Origin: a bacterium | GTDB lineage: Bacteria; Bacillota; Clostridia; Lachnospirales; Lachnospiraceae | DNA: 64,000 bases | Reading direction: 5' to 3' | NCBI GenBank assembly: GCA_023663725.1 | Contig: JAMPGX010000011.1 | Location: 44,012-108,011, forward strand | Shown here: positions 44,663 to 54,424 of the stretch, piece by piece | How the letters are laid out: each line of letters opens with the position of its first letter | Position numbering within the stretch: the first letter of the stretch is position 1 | The notes under the pieces: model-generated | The model's input: only the letters and a program-made list of their open reading frames with translations | The model's database searches: none | Told to the model about the DNA's origin: nothing | Program-made: the position numbers and the translations under genes

Positions 44663-45631
44663 ATGCTACGAAAAATCAGAAAAGTACTAAAGTGGCTGCT
44701 GATCATCCTGGCGGCAATCCTGTTGATCGGAATCATCATCAACGCCATCTGCCGGCTGCTGGACAAATCCAAACTCCAGAACGCATATGGCCAGACAGTC
44801 TCGGTAGACGGAAGGAACATGGTCGTCGATATTAAGGGCGATCCTGACAAGCCAGTCATCCTGCTGCTGTCAGGCCTAAGCTGCGCGTCCCCCGTGTTGG
44901 AGCTGGCGCCTCTCTCCACCGCTCTGTCCGAATCCTACTGCGTGGTGACGATCGAGCCCTTCGGCTATGGCCTGTCCGATCTGGCCGGCAAGGACCGCAC
45001 GATCGAGAATATCGTGAGCGAGCTGCACGCCTGCGCGCAGTCTCTGGGGTACGGGGAATATTATCTGATGGGACATTCCCTCGGTGGCCTCTATTCGCTC
45101 TATTGGGCCAACCAGTATCCGGATGAGGTAAAGGGCTTCATCGGCATAGACCCCTCGGTCCCTGGCATGAACGACGAACAGCCATTCCCGATCAGCATCA
45201 CGGCCATCAACAAGATATCCGCATATCTGTCAAAGGCTATGAATGCGGTGGGGCTTCCCCGACTGATGACCGCAGGCAACCCTCAGAGCGCGATCTATGC
45301 GGATACCACTTATCCCTACACGGAAAAAGAGCTGGAGATTTATCGGCTTCTGTCTCTGGACAGGGCCTATAACAAGACGGTTATGAATGAGATGAAATAT
45401 CTGGACGCCAATGTGGAGGCGACAAGGGGCATGAGATTCCCCGACGGGATGACCGTTCTGGAGTTTGTGTCTGGGAGCAACTGCGAGCTTCTGTCCACAT
45501 GGGAGCAGCTGCACTGGGATACCCTGCCCGCGGAAGGCAAGGGCGATGTCATTCGGCTGGAGGGCAGTCACTATCTGCACTTTGAATTCCTGAGCGAAAT
45601 CGTGGAAAATGTGAAAAACTTCATCGAATAG
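44663..45631 (+). CDS. Membrane-anchored alpha/beta hydrolase
   Basis: This 322-residue protein has an N-terminal membrane anchor (LKWLLIILAAILLIGIIINAI, about 8-28) followed by an alpha/beta hydrolase fold. ILLLSGLSC supplies the oxyanion-hole strand and MGHSLGG (about 141-147) the nucleophile elbow with its catalytic Ser. A His near the end (EGSHYLHFE) probably completes the triad. The substrate is unknown. The ATG at 44663 follows AAAGGAGG; the frame extension from 44522 overlaps the promoter and was rejected. It converges on jetD across a shared terminator. Confidence 0.88.
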   Translation: MLRKIRKVLKWLLIILAAILLIGIIINAICRLLDKSKLQNAYGQTVSVDGRNMVVDIKGDPDKPVILLLSGLSCASPVLELAPLSTALSESYCVVTIEPFGYGLSDLAGKDRTIENIVSELHACAQSLGYGEYYLMGHSLGGLYSLYWANQYPDEVKGFIGIDPSVPGMNDEQPFPISITAINKISAYLSKAMNAVGLPRLMTAGNPQSAIYADTTYPYTEKELEIYRLLSLDRAYNKTVMNEMKYLDANVEATRGMRFPDGMTVLEFVSGSNCELLSTWEQLHWDTLPAEGKGDVIRLEGSHYLHFEFLSEIVENVKNFIE

Positions 45632-45636
45632 CAACA

Positions 45637-45687
45637 AAAACAACAGAGACGCAGGCGGAAATCACTCCCCTGCGTCTCTGTTGTTTT
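45637..45687. terminator. Bidirectional terminator between hydrolase and jetD
   Basis: Nearly perfect 18-19-bp arms (45637-45654 and 45669-45687; CAACAGAGACGCAGG with CCTGCGTCTCTGTTG) are flanked by A-runs and T-runs on either side. It can end transcription in both directions. The right arm lies inside the last codons of jetD. Confidence 0.85.
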
Positions 45688-46957
45688 GGTTGTCCGAACA
45701 GAAGCCTCTCACAGCCTCCTGCTCCAGCTTGCAGCCATGCTCCAGCATATAGTCGATGACCTCCCCGTAATCCTCCAGGCACACTCCCCGCTGCCTCTGC
45801 TCCTGCAGCGCCTCCCACAGCTGTTGCAGACGCTTTCTGTCATTCCCCGTCAGGGGCTTTAAGTCCGCCGCATACCGCCGCAGCGTTGGCACATCCATAT
45901 GCAGAGAGCGAAAAGCAATCCCCGTCTTACGCTTTAAGTGCTCCAATATGTAGAAGCCTCCCGCATCGATATCGCCGAAATGCCGATACTCCCTGTCCGG
46001 ATTCTGCCGATACAGGCATATCAGGAAATCCCTCTTCACCTTGTTGTGAAAGCCCCCCAGATAGATCACCAGATCCTGCCCTGCGGGATAGTCGTGAAAG
46101 CTTGTGAGATTTTCCACAGTGACCACCCGTTGCCCCAACACCGTCACATCTGTGAGGCTCCTGACCGTCTCTGTGGACAATGCGATATCCCCTTTGAGCA
46201 GGGACAAATTGAGCTTCTGCCCTCCCAGAGTCAGCGCCCCATTGCCCTTGATCATCACATAGGTAGGCGTGTGGACAATCCCACACTCCTCCAGCACAGC
46301 GCCCTTTTCCTGGAACTCCCCGTACTGATACAGCAGAGCCTCCAGCCTGGTGGCCAATTGCTCCACCCTCTTGGAGTCATGGAACAGCTGCATGGAGAGA
46401 TTGCGCACAAAGACCTCCTCCCTGTTTTCCAGCGCCGCCCTCGCCGCCAGCAGCAGCTCCCGATACTCTTTCAGGTCATGTCCATAGTACTCCACATTCT
46501 GATTCTTCTCCATCCTGGCGCGCTGCGCCGCAATATAGCGATGTAGCGGCACCAGTCTTGCCCGCGCCGACTCTGCGCTTTGCTCCAGGGCGGAGGAACA
46601 GTCCTCCCCGGGGTAGAATTCCTCCCATATCTTCTGCAGCTCCTGCTGTTCCCGCTTCCTGGGCGTCCTCTCCAGAAGCTCATAACAGCTATCCAGCCGC
46701 TCCAGATTCAGGCATACCTTCTTCAGTATCCCCTTGCGCTCATACTCCAGCTTCACCAGAGAGAGTCTGCTCAGTTCCTCCATGGCCTCGTTGACCTGAC
46801 AGAAATAGTCATACTCCGCATCGTCATGATATCTGGGAAACAGCTTTCCGACGTTCACCGTAAAATGCTGGCTGACCTGATTTTCTCCCTGGAACGTCTT
46901 ACTCCTCTCATATGAGTCGAGCAGATGCTCCAGCACCTTCCTCTGCAGCTTGTCCAT
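45662..46957 (-). CDS. jetD: Wadjet nuclease subunit JetD
   Basis: In this 431-residue protein, the N-terminal part (1-180) is a helical/winged-helix arm and the C-terminal part a Toprim-like catalytic domain. VTVENLTSFHDY (catalytic Glu, about 277) and FGDIDAGGF (Asp pair, about 327) are visible, as in topoisomerase VI-type Toprim folds. JetD cuts the DNA that the JetABC motor has sized as a small circle, protecting against plasmids. Its ATG overlaps the jetC stop by one base. It is the last gene of the operon. Confidence 0.93.
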   Translation of the reverse strand: MDKLQRKVLEHLLDSYERSKTFQGENQVSQHFTVNVGKLFPRYHDDAEYDYFCQVNEAMEELSRLSLVKLEYERKGILKKVCLNLERLDSCYELLERTPRKREQQELQKIWEEFYPGEDCSSALEQSAESARARLVPLHRYIAAQRARMEKNQNVEYYGHDLKEYRELLLAARAALENREEVFVRNLSMQLFHDSKRVEQLATRLEALLYQYGEFQEKGAVLEECGIVHTPTYVMIKGNGALTLGGQKLNLSLLKGDIALSTETVRSLTDVTVLGQRVVTVENLTSFHDYPAGQDLVIYLGGFHNKVKRDFLICLYRQNPDREYRHFGDIDAGGFYILEHLKRKTGIAFRSLHMDVPTLRRYAADLKPLTGNDRKRLQQLWEALQEQRQRGVCLEDYGEVIDYMLEHGCKLEQEAVRGFCSDNQNNRDAGE

Positions 46958-49900
46958 CACAGATCATACTCCTCCACAATGCTGTTCTGCCCCACGCGAA
47001 TAGCGGTCAGTATGGTTCCCACCTTCTCGCCGATGATCTCGATCTTGGCCGGGGGCGTCGCCAGGATCACCTGCAGGTCCAACCCGTTGAAAAAGTCCAT
47101 CATCGACTGTATCCTCTCGTCGTCCATCTTGTCAAAGGCCTCATCCAGCAGCATGATTCTCACACTGTTGCCATAGCGGTACAACTGGTAAAAAGATGCC
47201 GCGATTGCCACATAGTAGGGCACCTGGGTCTCACTGCCGCTCTTTTCCCCATAGATATCCGAAAAACGCTGCACCGAGCCGTCCTTTTTGTGTATCTCGA
47301 TATCATAGTCCAGATAAGAACGGTAATCCGTATATTCCTCCACGATCTTCTGTCCACTGTCATCCTTGGTCATCAGCTTGGCGAACAGATCCGCCATCTC
47401 GTCCCGGTACTCTGCCTCAAACGCGCTAGTCCACAGATTCATCCCCTCCTGGTTGTTCTCGGAAGTGATCATCCGATACAGGCCCTCCTTGCGCTTGTCA
47501 AAGCTGATCTTGAAGCGGTAGCTGTCATCCCCATAATAGATGCTGTCCAACGCCCTGTTCAGGCTGCGGAACTCGTTTCGGGCGCTCTCGATATTCTCCT
47601 TCATCTTTGACAGAAAATCGCTGCGGAATATCTGCTCGCAGTCCTCCTTGGCGGTCTTCAGCTTCTCCTCATAGCGCACGATTTCCACGCCGCGAAGCTT
47701 TTGCAGGGCCTCCCTGTATTCCGATATGGCGGTAAGTCCGGTCACAAAATCAAGGGTAAACGCCTGGTTATAGTGCATCTGCAGAGCCAGCAGACCTCCC
47801 TTGCCGTTGACCAGCTCGTCTTTCTCCCTGGTCAACTGCGCTTTCTGACGGACAAAGTTCTCCGCGATGGTCCGCGCGCTCTTGCTCCTGCGGTTTTGCA
47901 GGTATTTTTCCTGCGCGTCCCTGTACGCCATGCCCTCCTCATCGGCCAGCCGCTCCAATTCATCCCGCAGGGATTCGTAGGCTTCCTGCTTCTCCGCCAT
48001 ATTCGTCCGGCTTATCTCCACATGGTTCCGCAATCGCCCTGTTTCCTCTACCAGCCTGTCCTTTTCCCGTGTTCGCTCTGCCCGCTCCCCGTCCTTGGCC
48101 TCCAGCTTCAGGTTCAGCTCGATCAGAGTCGGATCGCTCTCCGCCTCTTTGAGTTCCGCCCTGGCCTGCACCATCTGCCTGCGGTACTCAAGGAGCTGAT
48201 CCGGCGCGTCCATATACATCCTGATCAGCTCCAGATTGACCTTGCGGGCACTCTCCAGCACATCGCTGTGCAGCTTGCTCTTCTCCCGCAGCAAGCTGCG
48301 CTCCCTGGTCTTATCCTCGATGTCACGCCTGACATTCTGTATCTGCACTCTGTAGGCATATTGGCCGATAAACGGGTTCTCATAGTCCCTGGGATTTAAA
48401 TGCCGCACCACATAGCCCTGATAGAGCATACAGTCCGGGGTTATGGCAATACTGTGTTTCTCCAAATCATGGACATCCGTACACCGCACTACACGGCCCA
48501 GAATATAGTTGGCGTAGGCCTTGGCATAGCGATTCTCGCTCCTGACCACATAGGCCAGGGAATCCCTGTCGGCCTCCTGCTCCGCGGGGAGTCTGCGGCT
48601 GTTGATGATGCCTGCCGTATGGATCGCCGCACGGTTTCTGGCATAGACCTCCAACGCCGTGTCGTAATGCTCCGGTTCCACCACCAGATAGAATTTCTGC
48701 GTGTGAAGATATCCCTCCACCGCATTGTTCCATGTATCGTCCGTGATCTCCAGCAGCTCGGAGAGGAAGTACACGTTGGAGTGGATTCCCCTGCGGGCAA
48801 ATTCCTTCTCCACCAGCTCCTTCAGCCTTGCGGCATATTCGGGATAGGGAAGTATGCGCTTCTCCAGATTCTTAAGGCGCTCCTGGCTCTTCCCGATCTC
48901 CTCCGAGACGGCCTTCGTCTGTGCTGTCAGCATCGCCCAGCGCTCTTCGATCTCCTTCTGCTCTTTCCCGAAAAATGTCTCCAGCTTCTCCGTGACAGAA
49001 GCCTTCGCATTCCGATTCGCCGTTTCTTCTATCTGTATCTGTCCGGAATCCCCATCCGAGGGCTTTTCCGCTCTGCCCGACTGTCCGGCGCCCCTGTCCA
49101 AATCCTCCGATGCCCTGCCCAGCAGTTCGAGCTCCGAACGGCTCACCGGCTTATATTCAAGCTTTTCCAGGCTCCGCAGATAGGCGGCCAGCTGCGCAAG
49201 GAGTCCCTTCAGCTTCTCCTCATTCTCCTGTTTATCACGGATATCCTTTTCCAGCTCACTAATCCGACTCCTGGCCTTCTCCAGCAGTTTGTTGGACTGG
49301 TTCGTCTGTATGTCCACATTGATGGCCAGGATCTGCTCCTCCAGATTGCGGATCTGTTTTCCCAGCTCTTCACAGAGCTCCTGGTTAGATGCCATGGCCT
49401 GACTCTTGACACGGATATCCCCTTCCAGCTCCTCCACCTCCAGCTTCGCCGCATCCCGATTGGCAAGCTTGAGCAGCAGCTCATTGATCAGGATTCCTCT
49501 GTCCTTATCCTCGATCTCCCCATATTTGTTCAGAATGTCCTCCAGAGCGTCCTGCTGCCTCCTGGAACGTTCCAGTATCCCCTCCAGCTCGCTGAGCGTC
49601 TCGATATTTTCCCGCAGGGAGGCCACATCCACCCGCTCCTCGGACAGGACAAATTTATTGATGAACTCCTTCACATTGTCCATGGGCTTGAAAGCCAGAG
49701 ACTTGGGGATGATATCAAAGAATTTATCGTCCAGATTGCCCAGCCTGCGCTTGAATCTGTCTCTGGCGGCATTCTTCTGCTCGATATAGGATATCTTCCT
49801 GTGATTGACTCTGAATTCCTCCGCCAGAGCCGCCCGGCCCTCCACGCGGAAAGACAGGTCCTCCAGCCTGCACTCCTCCAGATACCAGCGTGTAATCACC

Positions 49901-50265
49901 TTGCTTTCCTCATCGGGAGACAGCATATGTACGCCTATGACAAAATAGCGGTTGCCCTTCTCCTCATAGAACTCCAGGGCAACATTGGCAGGCACCGTGT
50001 CCTTGCGCAGATAGGTCTCTCCTACATTGCCGATCTTACAGCGCACATAACCCTTCAGACTCCTGTTGCCCTTCTCGTTGGCCGCCACATTAAACCGGCG
50101 GGTATTTGTGGTCAGCACCAGCTGTATCGCGTCCAGTATCGTCGATTTTCCGGCCGTGTTCTCCCCGCTGACCAGAGTGGAGCCGTGAAAGGATATCCTC
50201 TCATTTTCAAAATAGTGCCAGTTAATCAACTGCACTCTGGTCAAAATTTTCTTCTGGTTCTCCAT
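46957..50265 (-). CDS. jetC: Wadjet SMC-like motor ATPase JetC
   Basis: This 1102-residue SMC-family protein has an N-terminal Walker A (SGENTAGKSTILDAIQL), long coiled coils (about 220-400 and 660-860) around a hinge (about 460-640), and a C-terminal head with a GSGSETQ signature and Walker B IMLLDEAFDKMD. It extrudes DNA loops using ATP and, with JetA and JetB, recognises small circular DNA. A low-complexity insert (about 385-425, with SGRAEKPSDGDSGQ) lies in the first arm. The ATG at 50265 overlaps jetB by 44 bases; ATGs six and two codons earlier are possible. Confidence 0.95.
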   Translation of the reverse strand: MENQKKILTRVQLINWHYFENERISFHGSTLVSGENTAGKSTILDAIQLVLTTNTRRFNVAANEKGNRSLKGYVRCKIGNVGETYLRKDTVPANVALEFYEEKGNRYFVIGVHMLSPDEESKVITRWYLEECRLEDLSFRVEGRAALAEEFRVNHRKISYIEQKNAARDRFKRRLGNLDDKFFDIIPKSLAFKPMDNVKEFINKFVLSEERVDVASLRENIETLSELEGILERSRRQQDALEDILNKYGEIEDKDRGILINELLLKLANRDAAKLEVEELEGDIRVKSQAMASNQELCEELGKQIRNLEEQILAINVDIQTNQSNKLLEKARSRISELEKDIRDKQENEEKLKGLLAQLAAYLRSLEKLEYKPVSRSELELLGRASEDLDRGAGQSGRAEKPSDGDSGQIQIEETANRNAKASVTEKLETFFGKEQKEIEERWAMLTAQTKAVSEEIGKSQERLKNLEKRILPYPEYAARLKELVEKEFARRGIHSNVYFLSELLEITDDTWNNAVEGYLHTQKFYLVVEPEHYDTALEVYARNRAAIHTAGIINSRRLPAEQEADRDSLAYVVRSENRYAKAYANYILGRVVRCTDVHDLEKHSIAITPDCMLYQGYVVRHLNPRDYENPFIGQYAYRVQIQNVRRDIEDKTRERSLLREKSKLHSDVLESARKVNLELIRMYMDAPDQLLEYRRQMVQARAELKEAESDPTLIELNLKLEAKDGERAERTREKDRLVEETGRLRNHVEISRTNMAEKQEAYESLRDELERLADEEGMAYRDAQEKYLQNRRSKSARTIAENFVRQKAQLTREKDELVNGKGGLLALQMHYNQAFTLDFVTGLTAISEYREALQKLRGVEIVRYEEKLKTAKEDCEQIFRSDFLSKMKENIESARNEFRSLNRALDSIYYGDDSYRFKISFDKRKEGLYRMITSENNQEGMNLWTSAFEAEYRDEMADLFAKLMTKDDSGQKIVEEYTDYRSYLDYDIEIHKKDGSVQRFSDIYGEKSGSETQVPYYVAIAASFYQLYRYGNSVRIMLLDEAFDKMDDERIQSMMDFFNGLDLQVILATPPAKIEIIGEKVGTILTAIRVGQNSIVEEYDL

Positions 50266-50863
50266 TTTCATTTCCCCCTGCATATTCTCTCAACTTCTGC
50301 TCCGTCATGGCATAGTATGCGTTGACATCCTCCACCGGCACCGCCATGATAATGGACGGATAGATGACAATCCTGGCGTCCGGCTGGCTCACATCCCCGT
50401 CCAGATTCTGTATCAGGTTATATCTGCGCAGCAGGCTGATCATCTGTCTCTCCATGCCCTTGTCCAGCATGGGCTTGGCTTTGACGCGGAGCATGGCATA
50501 TTTCTCCCGGATTTCTTCCATCAGCACCGTCACCTCCTCGGAGAAAGTACCCAGCTCCTTGCGCTTCTCCACATACAGGATGCGCAGGAGCAGCAGGAAG
50601 ATACTCTCGTACTTGCCCAGAGACAGCCTCCCCGTGCCAAACTGATTCACGATGCCGATCACGCCCTGGTCCTCGTTGATCAGAAGATCGTACCCCAGCA
50701 GATCGAAAAAGGGAACAAACAGCTCCCTGTTCTGCCTCACAAAGATATACTCCTTCTTGGTGTCTTCCCGCCTGCGCAGCAGAAAGCACTGATTTAATAG
50801 CTTATTGGCGGCTGTGCGGAACTTATCCTTCTGAGCCGTAGATTCCGTTAATTCCTCAAACAT
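50222..50863 (-). CDS. jetB: Wadjet kleisin-partner protein JetB (DUF4194)
   Basis: This 213-residue protein is compatible with the DUF4194 family: a pair of winged-helix-like segments and a conserved core (ANKLLNQCFLLRR, GRLSLGKYESIFLLLLRILYV). JetB is the KITE-like subunit that bridges JetA and the JetC heads. A GGGGGAC site lies upstream of the ATG, 20 bp after jetA, and the 3' end overlaps jetC, so expression is coupled. Confidence 0.92.
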   Translation of the reverse strand: MFEELTESTAQKDKFRTAANKLLNQCFLLRRREDTKKEYIFVRQNRELFVPFFDLLGYDLLINEDQGVIGIVNQFGTGRLSLGKYESIFLLLLRILYVEKRKELGTFSEEVTVLMEEIREKYAMLRVKAKPMLDKGMERQMISLLRRYNLIQNLDGDVSQPDARIVIYPSIIMAVPVEDVNAYYAMTEQKLREYAGGNENGEPEENFDQSAVD

Positions 50864-50883
50864 GACGCTGTCCCCCAGGCTTT

Positions 50884-52269
50884 TCAGTTCTTTATGATAT
50901 CAAAATAAGGCAGAGAATACCCTTTCAGCTCCACCTGCTTTCCACTTCTTCTGATCGAATAATTGTTGGAACGGTTGCCGGCATAGATGCTGATATAGAT
51001 GATGCGGATCAGATCCCTCCGGCACTCCACCGGCACCTGAGTCACTGGCAGAATATCGCGCTCCCCCAGAAGCGCTGACACATAGTCGTTGATACTTTTG
51101 CGGGAAAATCGATTGCGGTTCCTGACCTGGAGCGCTTCCTTGTACAGCCGCCTCTCCTCCTCGCTCATCCCCTGACTGTCGGAAAAAGCGCTGATCGTCC
51201 CCAGCTTTTTGGTGACAGGTATGGTTTGCAGAGACTCCGGGGACAGGTAATTCTGAGGGTACAGGGAGAACAGGCCCTGATAGTCCGTCTCGACCTCTTC
51301 CTCCTCCCCGTTGATTCGTTTCACATACAAGTCCAGAATCCTGGACAGCTTTCCCTCCAGATTGTTGCCCGTGGCCAGCAGGAATCTGGCCCGCATAACC
51401 GCACTTCTCATGTACCGCGCGTGCTTGCGGTCGATCTCGTCGATGATATCGTCCAGGCGGTAGAAAGCGGACTTGACGTCTATGAGCATGGCAATCACAC
51501 GGTCATAGGCCAGATCCTGATCCTCCGTCTCCTCCACCTCCATATAGCCTGCGACCGCCCGATCCATGATATCGGCGGACTCCATGATCCGCTCAATTCT
51601 CTCGATGATCGCCGTTCGAAAATAAGCGATATTCTCGCTGGTCTTCATGCGCAGATATGCCTTGGAACCAATATTTTTGTGATACTCAAAGAAATGATTC
51701 AAGGTCTCGTTCGCGTCCATGTCATTGGTCTGCCTGTCCATGTGCCGCTTGATGCTGGCATTCAGTTTCTTCAGCTCCGACAGCAGACGCTCCGTATTCT
51801 CCTGTACGCCCCGGATGATCAACTCATAGGGCTTGCTGTACAGCTCTTCATTCTGCAGGCTGGCGTGAATCTGGGAGATGATGCCCTGATACTCCGCCTC
51901 CTCCTCCCGTATAATGCGGTTCATGCTCTCTATGACAGGAATTGCGTACTCACAGAGCACGATATTGATCTGGTGATTGATCTCCTGCTCATACTCGATC
52001 CAGCCACACTTTTTCAGCATGGCAATGACCCCGTTGGCCTTCTCTCTGGCGTCAGACACATAAGTCTCGTCGTCGAAGCTCATCTCTGTGTCGTCGGCCT
52101 CAAAGTAATCTGTCAACTCCTTCGCCACAATCTCCCGGTTCACACCGTAAGAAATCTCCGGCTTAAACGCATGGAAAAGCCGCAGAATGCAATCCGCATA
52201 CTCCTGTCGGTATTTGCTGGTCAAAGGTTTATAAAAATCCGTCGGGAGAATGTCAAAAAGACGCTTCAT
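50884..52269 (-). CDS. jetA: Wadjet kleisin-like protein JetA
   Basis: This 461-residue helical protein contains FDILPTDFYKPLTS at the N-terminus and a conserved central helical region, matching the JetA kind found in Clostridia (type II Wadjet, formerly DUF5716; assignment from memory and gene order). It is the kleisin subunit of the JetABC motor. The ATG at 52269 follows GGGAG; an upstream frame extension to 52302 was rejected. A short CTGCC/GGCAG hairpin lies just before the ribosome site. Confidence 0.9.
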   Translation of the reverse strand: MKRLFDILPTDFYKPLTSKYRQEYADCILRLFHAFKPEISYGVNREIVAKELTDYFEADDTEMSFDDETYVSDAREKANGVIAMLKKCGWIEYEQEINHQINIVLCEYAIPVIESMNRIIREEEAEYQGIISQIHASLQNEELYSKPYELIIRGVQENTERLLSELKKLNASIKRHMDRQTNDMDANETLNHFFEYHKNIGSKAYLRMKTSENIAYFRTAIIERIERIMESADIMDRAVAGYMEVEETEDQDLAYDRVIAMLIDVKSAFYRLDDIIDEIDRKHARYMRSAVMRARFLLATGNNLEGKLSRILDLYVKRINGEEEEVETDYQGLFSLYPQNYLSPESLQTIPVTKKLGTISAFSDSQGMSEEERRLYKEALQVRNRNRFSRKSINDYVSALLGERDILPVTQVPVECRRDLIRIIYISIYAGNRSNNYSIRRSGKQVELKGYSLPYFDIIKN

Positions 52270-52337
52270 GCTGACTCCCATCTGCCTGGGCAGGCGCATC
52301 AATCAAATTGTGTGAAAAAGAGCTTCCCCTCCCTGTC

Positions 52338-52367
52338 ATTATAACTCACTTACCTATATCATTGCAA
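52338..52367 (-). promoter_or_regulatory. Promoter of the jetABCD operon
   Basis: On the minus strand TTGCAA (52362-52367), 18 bases, TATAAT (52338-52343). Transcription would start near 52331, giving a leader of about 60 bases before jetA. No operator palindrome was seen over it. Confidence 0.7.
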
Positions 52368-52388
52368 TAACAGGAAAACAAACATTCA

Positions 52389-53996
52389 CTAATTAAGACT
52401 CTCCCACACCCCCTGTATCCCCTGCTGCTCATAGATGTCCTTATAATAGGCCACCTCGTCCCGAATCAGCTCGTCGATCACCCTCATACCCAGCAGTTCG
52501 ACCGGGGCCTTATCGTCTGTCATGATATAGGCCCCCTCCTCATAGACCGCCAGATTGCCCTGCACGCGCTCCATCATCGCACTCAGGCTCACGTCCGTCA
52601 GCTGCTCCCTGTGCGCGCTCAGCCGCTCCAGAGCGTCGCTGTGATTCATCGCGAAGAGCTCTCGGTTCGTGGAGCCGCCCACATCCACAGTGTATACATA
52701 GTCAAACACGCTGGCAATGGTATCCGACAGATATTGATTGATATTGCCCTCGCCGCCGCCCCGCATATTCATGTTGACCACCATCACGCCGCCCTCGCTC
52801 AAGTGCTCTTTTACCAGCGTAAAGAATTCCACCGAGGACATCTGGAACGGTATCGTGATATCCTGGTAGGCGTCCACCATGATCACATCGTATTTGTCCG
52901 TGATGGCATTTAAATAAGCCCTGCCGTCGTAGGTGGTCACCTGCACAGACTCTGGCAGCTCAAAATAGGTGCGGGCCAGCTCCGTAATCTTCCCGTCGAT
53001 CTCCACGCCCTCGATCTCCATCTGGCCAAAATAGCGGCTACACTGGGTCGCGTAAGTGCCTGTCCCCATGCCCAGGATCAGCATCCGGCAGTCCTGCGGA
53101 GACTCGCAGGCCGTCATCAGAGGGGCTGCCATGGCATAGTCGTAATACATGCCGGTAAGTCCCTCCTGCTTCATCAGCACGGACTGTACGCCAAAGAGCA
53201 CATTGGTGGAGAGAATCACATGCCTGTCATCCTCTTTTACCTGGAGATAATTGTAGATGGATTCTCCCTCGTAGGTGAGGTCCGGCTCCCAGAAGGCAAA
53301 GCTGTTCCCCGAACCCGTCAGGCAGCAGACCAGAAACAGGACTCCAGCCGCCGCGCTCCTCGCCGCGCCCTTCCTGCTGCTGACAAAATAGACCAGCGCC
53401 AGCACAAGCAGTATCCCCGCGAAGATCAGAAAGGTCACGGAGGTGCCTACCGCCGGAATACTGATGAAAGTGGGAACGAATGTGCCGATGATGCTGCCGA
53501 CCGTGTTGAAGGCTCCCAGATTGCCCACCGTCCTGCCGCTGTCATCCAGACTGTCCACGGAGTACTTGGCCAGGGACGGCGTCACTGTTCCCAGCAGGAA
53601 AAGCGGAAACACAAAGACCACCATGCAGGCCGCGAAAGCCGCCCAGATCAGGAAATTGGTGTTCACCGCAAAGATCAGCACGGCCGAAATGCCCAGCACG
53701 ATGTATTTGCCCACCACGGGGATCGCCGCTATCCATATGGCGGCCACCAGAATCCGCCCATAGAGCCTGTCCGGACTGGGGCGCCTGTCCGCGCTGCGCC
53801 CGCCGTAGATATTGCCCAGAGCCATGGCGATCATGATCGTGCCGATGATGATGGTCCAGACGATCTGGGAGGAGCTGAAATAGGGCGCCAGCAGGCGGCT
53901 CGCTCCCAGCTCCACCGCCATCACCGACATGCCGGCAAAGAACTCCGTCAGATACAGAAAGAGTTTGTTTTTCAAAATAGCTGGTTTATTATTCAC
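52389..53996 (-). CDS. Membrane protein fused to a spermidine-synthase-like domain
   Basis: In this 535-residue protein, the N-terminal 210 residues hold about seven membrane segments of the MFS-like type seen in fused spermidine synthases. The C-terminal Rossmann domain has LILGMGTGTYATQCSRYF (about 314), GVEIDGKI, YDGRAYL and DVIMVDAY. This is the polyamine-synthase fold, which transfers an aminopropyl group from decarboxylated SAM or acts on related substrates; activity of membrane fusions is unproved. The start is GTG with ATAGGAG. A GCCCGC/GCGGGC hairpin lies in the leader. Confidence 0.9.
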   Translation of the reverse strand: MNNKPAILKNKLFLYLTEFFAGMSVMAVELGASRLLAPYFSSSQIVWTIIIGTIMIAMALGNIYGGRSADRRPSPDRLYGRILVAAIWIAAIPVVGKYIVLGISAVLIFAVNTNFLIWAAFAACMVVFVFPLFLLGTVTPSLAKYSVDSLDDSGRTVGNLGAFNTVGSIIGTFVPTFISIPAVGTSVTFLIFAGILLVLALVYFVSSRKGAARSAAAGVLFLVCCLTGSGNSFAFWEPDLTYEGESIYNYLQVKEDDRHVILSTNVLFGVQSVLMKQEGLTGMYYDYAMAAPLMTACESPQDCRMLILGMGTGTYATQCSRYFGQMEIEGVEIDGKITELARTYFELPESVQVTTYDGRAYLNAITDKYDVIMVDAYQDITIPFQMSSVEFFTLVKEHLSEGGVMVVNMNMRGGGEGNINQYLSDTIASVFDYVYTVDVGGSTNRELFAMNHSDALERLSAHREQLTDVSLSAMMERVQGNLAVYEEGAYIMTDDKAPVELLGMRVIDELIRDEVAYYKDIYEQQGIQGVWESLN

Positions 53997-54010
53997 GATA
54001 ACTCCTATCT

Positions 54011-54026
54011 GCCCGCTTTAGCGGGC
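54011..54026. other. GC-rich hairpin in the leader of the spermidine-synthase-like gene
   Basis: GCCCGC (54011-54016) and GCGGGC (54021-54026) form a tight hairpin with a TTTA loop. On the plus strand it is followed by ATTTTATT and could terminate plus-strand transcription, but no plus-strand gene precedes it. On the minus strand it stands ten bases before the ribosome site. The rest of the 128-bp gap to 54124 is AT-rich with nothing recognised. Confidence 0.5.
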
Positions 54027-54124
54027 ATTTTATTGCTGCCTATAAGCATACCATAATTTCCCTGTATGATGCAAGTCCCCGAATACCTTACCTTTTTTGC
54101 CCTTCGTATTGAAAGACTCAGACG

Positions 54125-54352
54125 TTGGCGGTTTCACGCATTCAATCCTTGAAGCGCAGGGCTACCTATGATACAATCAAAATCACAAGCAGAAAGTTAG
54201 GAATTTTGTCGAGTTATCATGGTCAATGGGAAATTAAATTCAATGAGAAAAATGTGGGGGCAAAGAATCTGTGGACTACTGTTACAGCACCGTACAACCC
54301 TCATGTTTATCAACTAAACGAACAAGAAACCGTACTGGAATTTACCAATTAG
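54125..54352 (+). CDS. Short hypothetical protein, possibly a gene fragment
   Basis: This 75-residue frame begins at a TTG without a clear ribosome site. The product is basic and Thr/Tyr-rich (TVTAPYNPHVYQL). No family was recognised. The absence of an ATG and site suggests the 5' end of a longer gene has been lost. It lies 72 bp upstream of another small gene on the same strand, and both are AT-richer than their surroundings. Confidence 0.35.
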   Translation: MAVSRIQSLKRRATYDTIKITSRKLGILSSYHGQWEIKFNEKNVGAKNLWTTVTAPYNPHVYQLNEQETVLEFTN

Positions 54353-54424
54353 AGATACGATAACTTCCTACTTTGTCAGAAAGTAATCTATGAAGAGAAA
54401 TCGGTGGTTGTAAAGGAGTAAACG

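Noticed and set aside
48400-50325. Long open frame opposite jetC (641 codons)
   Set aside because: It is the antisense shadow of a GC-rich coding gene; no ribosome site or protein family, and the minus-strand gene is clearly jetC.
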